Origin: Podaxis mareebaensis
Taxonomy: Eukaryota; Basidiomycota; Agaricomycetes; Agaricales; Agaricaceae
Length of the DNA stretch: 64,000 bases
NCBI GenBank assembly: GCA_018524725.1
Contig: JAEUWP010000480.1
Location: 81,007-145,006 of the forward strand
Direction: 5' to 3'
Part shown: positions 22,044 through 33,706 of the stretch, piece by piece
Numbering within the stretch: the first letter of the stretch is position 1
Layout of the letters: every line of letters begins with the position of its first letter
Made by a program: the position numbers and the translations under genes
Notes under the pieces: model-generated
What the model was told of the DNA's origin: nothing
Seen by the model: the letters and a program-made list of their open reading frames with translations, nothing else
Databases searched by the model: none

Positions 22044-24125
22044 ACATGATGTCTCCCGAAGCGATGACATTTGGGGTGGGACATTGGAATGGAAGTTGAG
22101 TTTCAAATATTATGGCCTGTTGTAGAAACGTGTGACTCGAATTGAACCTATGCTTATCACTAGTCACTCCCCTGCCGCCATGGACCTGTCCGTGCCTGCG
22201 ACTAGGATGGTTCCTTCCTTCCTTTCCCGTTTATCAAAGCGCTTTTGCTCCGTGCCGTTTGGGTCGCATGGGGTCCTAAATATCTCAACACGAGTTATTG
22301 TATTACTCCAAGGTCTTTGACGTAAAAGGCCTCGAGCTTCGAGCTTCAAGTTTCGTTGAATGCCTGAGTGTAAAGCGGATATACACCGTACACGACTAAA
22401 CTCACATTGTGGCTGCCACACTACATGCTACATCACAATAAGGACTAGGTGTCTTGATGTCAAGGTGGATCTCATCCCCTTCCGATGCCATTGGATCTAA
22501 CCACCACCCCTTGGATCTAACAGGAAATCGTTTCACCTAACGCACGAATTCGCGCCATATTTTGCCCTTGTTCTCGTTTTGATGTACCATGAGATGGAAA
22601 ATACCCGACCAGACGCAAGCAGCCAAACAATAAATGCCGAAACTCAGGTTTGTTGTCCAAGGTTTAAACCCAGACGTGTCTCGTGTCCTGTAGTATATCC
22701 AAGGTAGGCTTAGACCTTGCATCAGCGGGTTCTGTATCGCTAACGATAAATCAGCTATTTAATGTTCGGGAACAAACAGTGGGAAATACAAATATTTGCC
22801 GGGCAGAACGAGTGACACTTGGCAATCTCCATGTAAATTCGTCATACTCGACTCCTTCTTGACGTAAATCTGATTCATTAGTTGGGTCTGCTGCCCCGTT
22901 TCCAGAAGCCCCAGTATATCGACCTTAGTCGTGCTTGTATAGGCAGCTCAGCGTCCGATGTCCACCCTCAATAACGGCAGCCGACGTCCGGTAGCTCGTC
23001 GCCGTAATGGGCCTGTGGCGGGATTACGGAACGCTGGTCCGAACCTACTAGCTACCACCAACAGGGACCCACAAAGTTGCGCACGCATCTAATCACCGGA
23101 AGATTTGACGTAAGCTCGTTCGAAAATTTATGGTTCCCGAAATGACCTCGATCATGATTCATGTTCCAGGAGCATTCGTTGTTCGCCAGGAAATTGGTGC
23201 GTTGTACATGGATCAGTTGCGTATCGACTATGACCTTACCCGAATGAGTCTTCATCTCCTCGTGCAACCAGGTTGTGTCTTTTATTGTCGAGACTGGAGA
23301 TTCGGTTTCCAGATTATATCTAGATGAGCACATCTCCATATCTGCCCTGCTATACTTATCAATGCGACCCTTGGGAAATTTTCATGAAGTAGAGTCCTGT
23401 CTAGGCGCGTGTTCGACCCTAAGTTATTCGTTTTACAACTGAGATGTGGGACACCATACAGCGGACATAGTGCTCTGATCAAGTTTCGATCCCGGAAGCC
23501 CCAGAGAAGCTGACGTCGAACACTCGCGAGATTGCAGCTAGCTCCTGAGATCTCGGGGCTCGACCTCGTCAATGCCCCTCTGCACGCACCGTGTCCGTGT
23601 AATGCTGACGTCTTGCGGGCGTCTGGGTACCGCAATCTGTGAGAATGTTCATGAAACATACCATTGGTCTCCATTTCACAGGTTTTTCAGGTATCCCTAT
23701 CATGAATAGCCTAAAGGCTACCTTAGGTACGCCGGTGCCTTACAAATCAAATATCATGTATATTGGCAATATTGACAATTATTGATCCTCATTGGGACGC
23801 ATAAGCTAACAGTGGTTCCAAGTCGGCGGATCATCGACAGGTGACTCGATCAATTTCAAAGTAGGAGAATGTTCATTTTCTGCAATTTCCCTGAGGCCTG
23901 GGTTGGAGATGTGAGCCCAGTCGTGGTGCTGTTGCTGGTAACTACCCTGATACGCCATTTCCATCTGCTATCAAATACTAAATTTTAGTGGAGGGTTGGG
24001 GTGAGGCTTGATCCTGGGGCTACTATAAGACAACGGGGTAAGTTGGGAGTGGAGATAGGCTCCTGTTTCTCTCGGATTCCTCGCCTTCCTCTTTGCTTTA
24101 CAGGCCCTTCGCCTTTAATTCTTTT
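22044..24125. other. Intergenic region with a possible unassigned gene fragment
   Basis: About 2.1 kb without a gene I can model. The stretch 22961-23340 reads like coding sequence in pieces: a 44-residue Arg-rich frame from the ATG at 22961, and an open frame on + at 23130-23327 containing VPGAFVVRQEIGALYMDQLR. Frames do not join into a consistent model. The rest holds nothing recognisable apart from the promoter of SRYH copy 4. Confidence 0.35.
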
Positions 24126-24839
24126 ATGTCTCTATATCGAAGTTCTTTGCATCCTCCAGTCTTTCCTTCTCAATTATCTCCATATTCATCACTCGCAGGC
24201 GCGTTGACTGCAGACACAGCACGACAATTTGTAAACCCAAGACGGCGACGCGTCCCTCAATATAAAAGCAAGGTTCCCCCAGGCCGTAATTCCCTTTGCC
24301 TGCCCATCCTCTTTGATCATTTTGGTGCCCGGGGTCAAGGCGTCCCTGTCCATGACTTTATTGCTCTGAGTACCAATGCGCTTGCACAGGAAATCATAGG
24401 GGCCCATGACCAGGTCCTCGCAGGTCTCCACATCCGTCAACTCACGCTGCGGGTCATGGTAAGTCCCTGCTTTCCCTTGCTGTCCCAATAGGGCTTTGAC
24501 ACTTTCTGCTCAGTGGCAAGGATATGAGTATCTTGGCTGGTCTCGTAGTATTCCGGTTAGTCCGGCGACTTCCCGCGCGCAGCTTGGGGCGACAATCGCC
24601 ATGCAGTTTTGGAATTTCATCGAAGTGCGTGATATGATTTGCCAGAGCTAGTCGTCCCTTACAACCTAGCCCTGCAGGATGTCCGAGACGTGCACACTCA
24701 CGATCCTGAGTGGAAACTGGGCCCTACCGCCATTAAGTTCGAGCAAATTATCCTTCTCGGATTGTATAATATTTACGACGATATCTGGCAAGCGGACGTT
24801 GCTGTGGATGCAGCACTTTCAGCGCCTCAGTCGCTCTAA
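24126..24839 (+). CDS. SRYH-family protein, copy 4 (divergent)
   Basis: Three exons (24126-24458, 24514-24624, 24678-24839), 201 residues. The most divergent copy: it starts MSLYRSSLHPPVFPSQ, keeps RRRRVPQ, has the LAQEIIGAHDQVLA segment, the RVM/WQGYEYLGW join, QLGATIAMQFWNFIE and IWQADVAVD, then continues 9 residues past the usual C terminus. Exon 2 length (111) and both intron phases are conserved. Function unknown. Several replacements in otherwise fixed positions (SRYH to SLYR, DYIG to DHFG) suggest functional divergence. Confidence 0.75.
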
Positions 24840-25263
24840 CTATACCCTCATCGCTGTCGCAATGCTTTCTTGTTGTCTTCTTGCTCTCGAATCCTGCTAT
24901 CGTATTCTTATCATTGCTTTGCTTAATGTTTTGCCGGCTTCGCACTTTTTGTATTAATTGGATCCCTCGTCCATTATCCATTGATCCTGGAATAGTTACA
25001 AGACAGAAACAATTCACTTCTTGTTAGAGCAGGAATAGCCCTCAAACGAAGGAAGAATCAGTCTCCGGGACCTGGCGCAAAAACCTCGGGGGCTGCGATA
25101 TAGCGGTGGTCTGATGGTGGTGTTCGGCAGCCAGAGCATGTTGCGGATACTGAACGGTACTTACTGTTTATCACCCCGAGATCCCCATGACCTCTATGAT
25201 CGGAACCAGTGTATGCATGATATCGATGAGTAATCACACATATTGGGTCTCTACATCGTTTGT
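24840..25263. other. Convergent 3' spacer
   Basis: Between SRYH copy 4 (+) and the F-box array (-). No gene seen. Confidence 0.5.
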
Positions 25264-26909
25264 CTACAAATAATCAACTACAAGGGCCGAATCCCGTGAA
25301 GTACGAGGGTTCACGAGCAAGAGGGCCCGTCCGGAAAAGGGGTTGAAATGACAAAAGAGAGCATCTTCGCTTCTTTCATCAAGAACAGGGCTTAAATCCA
25401 TTCTTTTCAAAGTCATGCAGCCCCGTCTTTTCCCCACGGAATCCCTTTCGGAAGGGCCCGGAAGGTCTACTCGGAGAGCGTAATACCTGCGTCCTGCTTC
25501 GTCGTCACCAGAGATATCTTGTGCCCTTTGGTTGACGGACAAAACACCCGGGACATACCGAGTTGGTTGAGGGGGGCTGGTCAGAACAAAACTCTTCATA
25601 TTTCCTAGAATGCTCAAAGAAAAAACTTCTTCCACCGAAGCCCCGGAATCCGAAAGGTCCATGAACAGCAAGTGGACCCTAACCATAGTAGATTGATCCA
25701 GCCAAGGCCTGCCGACTTGCGCAATCCCTACTAACGCAAAGGATACAGCGGACCGAGGAAAAATATGCACCCCAAACTCGAAGCAACTCGAGAAAGCGGC
25801 CCTTGAAGATGGGTTCAGGAAGCTCTATCGGAGAGGTTGTTTCCGATGAAAGGGGGCCTTGATCAGATCGATTGAAGACCGCAAAGAATTCCCAGTTGTA
25901 TATTTGTAGCAGATGGGTCTCGGTGGTGACGCTGTAAGGAGTTTGCATAACCGAGGATACATCAGGTGGAAGAATCGAACGAGTATAAATTGACTAATAA
26001 GCCGGGAGTTATATTGTCAAGAAGTGAATCGCCCTTGCTTCTTGAGACGTACTCACACTAAATTGCAATACCGTTCTTCGCTCCAAATCCAAAACACCGA
26101 ATTCAAATAGGTCGGGACCGCTAGGGCGACGGCAGTGGTTGATACATACAAGACCGTTGTCGACAGTCAAACAGTTGACCCCGGTACGACTGCTGAGTGG
26201 TACTGAGTAGTCCACCGCCACGTGGGGTTTACTGATATCGGATTGAATACCTATCACTCTGCTTGAAAACAGTCGGTCCATTGTGCATGGACCAACAAGT
26301 ATGTATAAATAAACTTACAGTAACGGTTCATGGAGGGGCAAGACCACAAAGAACGTTTTTCGCCTCAAGTCCATGTAATGAACAAATGTACCCCATGCCG
26401 GAATAGTATACTCGAAAGCGACGGGCCCATATATATCATGTATGAAAACCCAGGTGTAAGTTTGTCGATAGTGCAAGGTGTAAGTCAGGAAGATGACATA
26501 TTCCCCCATTATGGCCACGGGTTTTCCACGGGCTGCGATGCAAGGTGCGCTATGCCAACAGCGGGGAACAATCCAAAGCGCATCTTCATCACTCCATTTC
26601 CTCTCCAAGATTTCTGCTTGAACTATGATCCTTTCGAGCTCTAGTACTTCTTGGTTCAAATCGGTCGTTGGGCGAAGCATGTCCTTGGTTTGATTGAAGA
26701 TTCGAATCCACAAGTGCCGTTCTCGAGATAGTCGGTTCATATATCGACATATCTGTTCAATGTTGGGCGATACGAATACGAATAGCGACTAGGTAACAGC
26801 TTACTCGTCTGCAAGGTAGAATAGCCGCGGCCGGGAGGTAGCTAAAGATTTCGAGGAGTATGTCTCCAGGCAGACCAACCAGCCTTGTCGTGGCAACGCC
26901 TTGCATCAT
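25264..26909 (-). pseudogene. F-box array copy A, frameshifted
   Basis: Same four-exon plan as the two intact neighbours: 26909-26805, 26752-26319, 26258-26057, and a last exon 25993-25264. The first exon encodes an F-box start (LVGLPGDILLEIFSYLPAAA), and exon 2 begins ICRYMNRLSRERHLWIRIFN. In the last exon the sequence between GRF and the PRSA/PRTV motif has 40 nt where copy C has 39 and copy B 36, so the frame shifts by +1 near 25760-25790 and the exon length is not a multiple of 3. The upstream frame reads on into a shadow frame, while the true continuation (VSFALVGIAQVGRPWL to the C terminus) lies in another frame. No splice sites rescue it. The remaining coding sequence is otherwise open, so inactivation looks recent, or there is a base error. 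Confidence 0.75.
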
Positions 26910-27253
26910 ATTGGGAGTGTTAAACAACACAATCGCAGTGTCTGATAAGTAACACGCACGATTGGTACATCATTTAAACCGGTATCATGGGGTTCAGCAT
27001 TCAACGCCACAAATATTTACTAGGTAGCTCATTGCTATTGTCAAATTTTGTCACTCAGCAACATTGCAGCCGTCTCACAGGCACCATGGGGTCGGGCGCT
27101 TCCGGAATTTGATGGTGGAATCTTACACTCACGTTGCATCGATAGTAGAACAATGTACCATGCAAGAATAAGTCCCTCGGTGCTCTGCGTTTCTTATTTA
27201 CTGTGATATTCATCAGGTACCGGCTACGGGCTTGTTGCATACAATAATAAAAG
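26910..27253. other. Spacer within the F-box array
   Basis: Promoter of copy A and 3' flank of copy B. No gene seen. Confidence 0.5.
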
Positions 27254-28903
27254 CTACATTTGGGCTTCACCATTACCGCTGCGTAGATGCTCAAGTGCGA
27301 GGACCGACTGCAACGAAGAACCGCTCTTTACGGACAACAAGCTCTTTCCCAAAAAAGGGTCGAAATAACAAAAGCAAGCCTCCTCGTTTTTCCCGTCGAG
27401 GGCAGGGCTCAAGTACATTCTGTTCAAAGTTATGTAGTCCCGGCGTTTCGCCCCTGGATCTCTCTCGGAAAGGTCAGGAAGGTCCACTCGGACACCGTAG
27501 TATCTGCATACTTCCTCGGTATCAGAGCTATCCGGTGCTCTTTGTGTGACGGATAAAACACCCAGGGCATACTGAGCTAGGGGAGGAGGATTGGGAAGAA
27601 CGAAACTCCCAAAAGTTCCCGGGACGTCCAAAGAACAAACTTCTTTTAATGGATCTGCAAGACTGACAGATAGGAGGCGGATTCTGATCAGGCGAGGTTC
27701 TTGTAGTCGGTGTCTACCAATTTGTTCAACACCCACTACCACGAAGGAGGCAGCGGACCGGGGAAGAAGGCGCAACCCACACCAGGATGCGGGAAAGCGG
27801 CCCCTCAAGATGGGCTCAATCGGAGAGGTCGAACCTGCCGGCTGAGCACCTTGATCAGGACGACCAAAAACCGCAAAGAAATTGTTGCTATATGTTTGCA
27901 TCAGGTGTGTCTTGGTGGCGATGTTGTAAAGCGTTCGCATAGCTGAGGATCCATGTGATGGAAGGATTGAGCGCGGACGAATCGGCTAGATCCAGGAGTT
28001 GATGATCATCGAATCACTCAGGGTTCCGAGATGTGCTTACATTGAAATAGGATATGCTTCTCGTCTGTAGATCCAAGACATCGACAAGGTGAGGGTTATC
28101 AGGATGGAGACAATGGTAAACGCATACGAGGCCGTTGTTGGCATCCAAAAGGTCGATTTCGATATGGTTTCTGAGTGGCACTGAGTATTCGACAGTCACA
28201 TGAGGCACACCGGTGACAATTTGAATGCCCATCACTTTCCTGTACAATAATTAGTATACCATCCATAGATCAAAAAGCGTGAACAGACTCACAGAGATGT
28301 TTCACGCAGAGGAGCCGAGACCACAAAGAAAGTCCCCCCTGCAGAATCCATGTAGTGGGTGGCTGATTCCAACAACGGAGGAACGACGTGGGTAAAGACG
28401 GCGGGGCCATCCATGCTGTGTATGTTGGCCCAGGTGTAGGAAGTCTGCTGGCCGTCCCAGAAGGACCTCTTGAAGACGACGTATTCCTCCATAATAGCCA
28501 CGGGTTCTTCATGCCTCGACCCCAGCGCGCGGGTTTTGCTGCGCCAATAGCGGGGAGCAACCCAAAGTGCATCTTTATCGCTCCATTTTCTCTCCAGTAT
28601 TTCTGCTCGAGCCATAACCCTTTCAAGCTCCGACCACTTTTCCTGGTCCAAGTCGATCACTGGGCGAAGCATATGCTTGGTTTTGTTGAAGACACGGATC
28701 CACAAGTGCCTCTCTCGAGATAAGCAGTTCATCTTTCGGCACACCTGCTCAGACCTTGAGCATCAAGAGTATAAATAGCAACCAGAGAGACAACAGACCT
28801 GCCTGCAAGACAGAATGATGGATGAAGCTGAGAGGTAGCTGAAGATTTCGAGGAGTACGTCATCTGGGAGATCAATAAGGCTTTTGGCGATGCCCTGTGT
28901 CAT
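27254..28903 (-). CDS. F-box protein, array copy B
   Basis: Four exons (28903-28799, 28744-28293, 28239-28041, 27985-27254), 495 residues. The N terminus MTQGIAKSLIDLPDDVLLEI continues to CRQ/VCRKMNRLSRERHLWIR and forms an F-box (LPDDVLLEI...L...RQVCRKMN), the Skp1-binding motif of SCF ubiquitin ligases. The rest is a long beta-rich region without recognisable WD40 or LRR repeats, as in many agaricomycete F-box expansions. Conserved blocks shared with copy C: ALWVAPRYW, YTWANIHSMDGPAVF, VEYSVPLRN, NNGLVCVYH, VLDLQTRSISYFN, FAVFGRPDQGAQP, LDVPGTFGSFVLPNPPP, ITLNRMYLSPALD and CYFDPFLGKSLLSVKSG. A substrate-adaptor role is inferred from the F-box; substrate unknown. Confidence 0.82.
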
Positions 28904-29083
28904 GTTGAAAGTTTTGAATGCGAAAATTCATGTATTGGGCTAAGCCTGGAGGATGCACGTGACGTTTGCACCATTCCTATATACTCGATGTCGGATTTGA
29001 CAGTATGCTGTATTACCACGCAGAAACATTATCCAGGCAACTACAAGAAGTCTGATTTGTATTGTTGCGTACGATGAGAAGAA

Positions 29084-30732
29084 CTACGTTTGTATTTCCA
29101 CCTCATCACCGTGTAAATAGTCGAGTACGAGGACCGACTCCAACAAACCACTTTTCACAGACAACAAGGCCTTTCCCGAAAAAGGGTCGAAATAACAAAA
29201 GCGAGCCTCCTCGCTTCTCTCGTCAATAGCAGGGCTCAAGTACATTCTGTTCAATGTTATGTAGTTCCGGCTTTCCCCCGGCGGTTCGCCCCTGGGAGTG
29301 TCTGGAATGTCCACTCGGGCACTGTAATATCTGCATTCTTCATCGGCATCAGAACCATCCAGTGCTCTTTGCATGACGGACAAAGCTCCTAGGGCATACT
29401 GAGCGAGCGGAGGAGGATTGGGAAGAACAAAACTCCCAAAAGTTCCCGGGACGTCCAAAGAACAAAGTTCTTTCACTGAAGCTTGTGGATCCGAAAGGTT
29501 TATAGAAAGGAGGTGGATTCTGATCAGGCAAGGCTCATGCAGCCAGTACCTACAGACTTGTTCAATGCCTACTACCATGAAAGAGGCAACAGTCCGAGGA
29601 ATAATGTGCAACGCACACGAGAAGGATGCGGGAAAGCGGCCCTTCAAGATGGGCTCCGTGAGAGGGGTCGAGCCCGTTGGCTGTGCACCTCGATCAGAAC
29701 GCCCAAAAACCGCAAAGAAACTCTCGCTATATGTTTGCACTAGATATGCCTTGGTGGCGGCGTTATAAAGCGTTCGCATGACTGAGGGTTCGTCTGGTGG
29801 AAGGATGGAGCGCAGACGAATCGGCTAGATTTAGACTGGTGACCATGGAGTTACTTAGGTTTCCAAGGTGTGCTTACATTGAAATAGGACAGAGTTCTCG
29901 TCTGTAGGTCCAAGACATCGACAAGGTGGGGGCCATCAGGGTGAGGACGATGGTTAACGCATACGAGGCCGTTGTCAATATGCAAAAGGTTGACTTGGGT
30001 ACGGTGTCTGAGTGGCACCGAGTATTCAACAGCCACATGAGGCCCACCGATGTCCGTCTGAATGCCCACCACTTTCCTATACGATAATTAGTATATCATT
30101 TGTAGATCATCGAGCGTGAACAGGCCCACAGTGATGATTCACCGAAGGGAGCTGAGACCACAAAGAAAGTCTGCTCAGCAGGATCCATGTAACAGGTGGT
30201 TTCGTACAACAGCGGAATAACATGGCTGAAGACGGCGGGACTGTCCATGTCATGTATGTCGACCCAGGTGTAGGAAGTCTGTGGGCCATGCGAGGTGGAA
30301 CTCCCAAAGACAACGTATTCGCCCATAATAGCACTGGGGAATCCACGACTTGACCCTAGCGCGCTACGCCAGTAACGGGGAGCAGCCCACAATGCATCTT
30401 CATCGCTCCATCTTCTCTCCAGTACTTCCGCTCGAGCTATGATCTTTTCGAGTTCTGACCCCCTTTCTTGGTTCAAGTCGATCGCTGGCCAAAGCATGTG
30501 CCTGGTTTGATTATAGAGTCGAATCCACAAGTGTTTCTCCCGGGATAAACGGTTCATTTTTCGGCATACCTGTTCAGGTCTTGAGTGTCTAGAGTATATA
30601 TGGTAAGCAAAAGAGACAACAAACCTGCCTGCAGAACAGAATGATGGATGAGGCTGAGAGGTAGCTGAGGATTTCGAGGAGTACGTCATCTGGGAGATCA
30701 ATAAGACTTTTCAGGATGGTGTCTTGTGTCAT
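29084..30732 (-). CDS. F-box protein, array copy C
   Basis: Four exons (30732-30625, 30569-30130, 30076-29878, 29824-29084), 495 residues, the same total length as copy B. Starts MTQDTILKSLIDLPDDVLLE with the F-box; the body has the same conserved blocks as copy B (AVEYSVPLRHRTQVN, IDNGLVCVNH, VLDLQTRTLSYFN, FAVFGRSDRGAQP, ITLNRMYLSPAID, CYFDPFSGKALLSVKSG). Intron positions and phases are identical to B. Predicted SCF adaptor with unknown target. The two genes are spaced about 180 bp apart head to tail, consistent with unequal crossing-over creating the array. Confidence 0.82.
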
Positions 30733-30829
30733 GTTGAGAGTGATAGCTAATGTGTTGAGGTGCCCGTAGTACGGTCAGATCACACACGCATCATTCGATT
30801 ACAAATTCTTCTGCGTCCCTACCCTGGAT

Positions 30830-31110
30830 ATTTATGCAACACTCCTGGGCAATAATCAGTATAGCGTACATAAATCAATGAGAGTGAACGGGCTCACAAC
30901 TATGATCTGGGGTAGGGAACCGTGACTGCAAAGAAGGTGCTTCTCCTAAGACCCATGTAATAGGTGACTGAATCGAATGGCGGAACATAGTACATAAAGA
31001 TCATGGGCCCATCCATGTTGTGTATGTCGACCCGGGTATAGGAAATCGCCCCAAAAAATCCTCCGCCTTTTTCGAAGACGATGTTTTTTTTTCCTATAAT
31101 GGCCACAGGT
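30830..31110 (-). pseudogene. F-box array copy D, truncated remnant
   Basis: Only the second half of exon 2 (MAIIGKKNIVFEKGG-like, YTRVDIHNMDGPMIFMYYVPP, YYMGLRRSTFFAVTVPYP), the following intron (gtgagcccgttcac..., similar to copies B and C) and the first few bases of exon 3 survive. There is no F-box and no C-terminal half. The remnant abuts the 3' region of the membrane gene at 31309, so the deletion endpoints define the edge of the array. No function expected. Confidence 0.75.
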
Positions 31111-31308
31111 AACTTAGGCTTTAAGCTCGTAATACATCATGGCCGAACAAAGGACGAGCATCTTTGCCAAGCTCCTCCAGCAAGGTACTTTCGTCGCAGC
31201 ACAGAAAACATATTATTCAAGAACACAACACAAACAATCCGTTCTCGTACATGCACTAATAACACCAACAACAAAACACACAATCAATTTAAACAAACAT
31301 ATGCAAAA

Positions 31309-32694
31309 TCACGCTTTATACCCCAACCCATGACCACTCTCCACATTTCCATAACTCTGCATCTGAGCCAGAACATGACCTTTCTTTCTCTTCGCCACAT
31401 CTCTCAGCGACACTCCACCACACCGTAACAACAACCCAATAACAACTACCATGGTCACGGACGTCATGATGACCCTTCCGACGTCCCAAGTCCTAGAAAT
31501 TTCAGTCCAACCTACGACCCCGGCGCCCAATATCTCGAGTCTGGCACCAAGGTCTAGATCAGAGGATCCCTTTGCGTCTTCTCGTACTCGGAGGACTTCG
31601 TGTAAGATGAAGGGGAAGAGGGTGTACAGTAACAAAAGGGGCGAGATTACCCATCCTAGGCACAGGGCAACCTGCGTAATGTGGATAAATATACGTATTG
31701 TTTCGGGGTCGTGAGGAAGGGTTTACGAGAGCGTCGGAGGGGAGGTGGGTCAGTAAGTTAGTCTAGCAACCAGGAGGGGAGAGGTACGAACCTTACGATC
31801 AGGGACAGATAGGTACTTCCCCGCATGCTGATACAGCATCACCGACGACAATCCCACCTCCACCGCCGCACACACCATCAACACATCATACCCCCTCTTC
31901 AAATTAACCAACCTCCATAATGGATCCTCTGCTATAGCTAACCACCAAGGCAAACCGCCAGGGGCTGTTCCAAGATCTCGTGCATGTGCCAATGTTGTCG
32001 CGCGATAGCCGAGAAAGACCATACCCAGTATGAAGATCGTCATAACGAGCATCATATCGAATACGCGTTTGACCGTGTAGAACTTTGGCCGACGTGTGCA
32101 GTAGCACAGGCGCCGAATGCGGTAGCACATGAAGGAGAAGCAGGACATGACGATGAACACGTCTGTCAAGCACGAAAATACCGCCAAGACCGTTATCAAG
32201 CCCGTTGTATGTCGGTTGGGAGCCGTGTTTGTGTTAAATGCTAGTCCCCAAAGCACCGCACGGAGGATATATGATACAAATAGAGACGACGTGGCGAGGA
32301 AGAGGGCGATAGGGAATATGGGTCCTACGGCGAAAGGTGGGTTAATACTGCCCGTTGGACTTGGGACGAGGAACATGGTAGGGGGTGTAGGTTTGGGTGA
32401 GAAAAGGGTAACGTGTTTGGAAATGTTGAGGCTTGCGGGGATGAGTTGGAGGGCAGTAATGAGGGCGAAGATGATGCAGAATGCGAAGATGGTCGCGTCG
32501 GTTGGTGAGAGGTTTAGGGCGGAGATGCCGCTGCTGTCGTCGGCCGCGGTACTATCAGTGAACACGATTGGGATGTCGGTGGAAGAGTTTTCATCACTAT
32601 GTTGGGCAGAGACCTGGACCCCGGAGAGAAAGGGCAATAGAAAGTAAATGGAGAGAATGAAGGAGCACCTCAGACGCGGGCGACCGAAGCGCAT
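31309..32694 (-). CDS. Multi-helix membrane protein with signal peptide
   Basis: Two exons on the minus strand (32694-31792, 31671-31309), 421 residues. The ATG at 32694 gives a signal peptide (LRCSFILSIYFLLPFLSG, cleavage likely after VSA). A short acidic luminal or extracellular segment follows, then about seven hydrophobic helices: TIFAFCIIFALITALQLIPA, IFPIALFLATSSLFVSYIL, TGLITVLAVFSCLTDVFIVM, MMLVMTIFILGMVFLGY, VLMVCAAVEVGLSSVMLY, CLGWVISPLLLYTLFPFIL and VIMTSVTMVVVIGLLL. A Cys/Arg cluster (CYRIRRLCYCTRRPKF) sits between helices 3 and 4. The C-terminal tail is Lys/Arg-rich. The topology is receptor-like, but I recognise no family; a sensory role is inference only. The open frame continues upstream of 32694 without an ATG. 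Confidence 0.75.
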
Positions 32695-33498
32695 TTGTGG
32701 TTTAGGAAAAACAGCGAGTCTAAGGGAAAGGAATGGCGGCAGCAAGGCGCAAGAGAGGAGGTCCAGGAGGATCTTATACTATTATTTTTCTGGATATTCA
32801 AAAGCTCGGAGACCCGAGGATTGCCAGGCTCATAGGAGAGACTGAATGAGTTGTGGAGCAAGATTTGAACGGATGACAGCCATCTCTAAATGCCAATGAT
32901 TGACGCCGTTATGAAATCAGGATTGGATGTCCCTTGAAGACTTGGACAGCCGTTTCGGATTTTGATCTGCGCAGTGACGAAATCTTATGGGTGTTGGTTC
33001 CTGCCAGACGGCAAGAAGAACAGAGAGCATATCAGTCTTCTCAGCCGCGTCGCCACGGGAACTGGGCTAGGTGCGGGGAGGTGTACTAAGTGTCCGGGGT
33101 ACAACGAGACTATACAGTATTTGCATACGGAACTTGCCTGACTGGAAACATGTGGGTCAGGGTGGCCTCGGCGGATGGGGTCGCGGTTTGTGGGGTTGTG
33201 TTAATCAGAGAATCGTGTTGGAGACGAGGATACCGCCGCCCTAGCAATAAGTCGATGCATTCATGGATCAGTCCTAAGACGTAAATGTTGGGGCAGTCGG
33301 CGAGGCCTGCGAAGTTGATCGTCGGTGAGTAAGTGGGTGGAAGTGATGTGGAAACAATAACTGTTGTCACTAGAAGTTGGCCGGGATTTGAGTAGTGGTG
33401 GTGATATGTGGAAAAGGTTGTTGAAAGGACTACCGTTGGTGCAAGCGAGACAATACGTTGAGTTCCAAATATAGGGTAGGCAAAAAAGTAAATGCATC
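32695..33498. other. Intergenic spacer
   Basis: Between the membrane gene (-) and the tRNA. Minus-strand open frames at 33110-33370 and 33261-33497 overlap but give no recognisable protein or clean splice join. Nothing firm seen. Confidence 0.4.
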
Positions 33499-33572
33499 GG
33501 CCGACTAGCTCAGTTGGTTAGAGCGTCGTGCTAATAACGCGAAGGTCTTGGGTTCGATCCCCACGTTGGCCA
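33499..33572 (+). tRNA. tRNA-Ile (anticodon AAU)
   Basis: A 74-nt cloverleaf without intron. The acceptor arm ggccgac pairs with gttggcc, followed by discriminator A. The D arm has agctcagttggttagagc, the anticodon loop has ctAATaa, and the T arm contains ggttcgatcc. The anticodon AAU reads AUU/AUC Ile codons after A34 deamination. It lies 134 bp upstream of a J-domain gene. A copy differing at one D-loop base is at 59217-59290. Confidence 0.95.
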
Positions 33573-33706
33573 TTGTCAAGAAATATCCTTTTTTGTTCAC
33601 AACGATCCCGGGCCGAACCGGGATAATAATCTCTCAAGTCGAGAGCAACCACAGCCAACACTCGCCACTCTCTCCAAATGTGTCTCCTCCTCTGGTATCC
33701 ACCACT

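Noticed and set aside
28270..28723. Open frames in other phases across the F-box array
   Set aside because: They repeat at the same relative place in each array copy and are shadows of exon 2.
32129..32647. 172-codon plus-strand frame
   Set aside because: Antisense to the signal-peptide membrane gene, whose helices explain the sequence.
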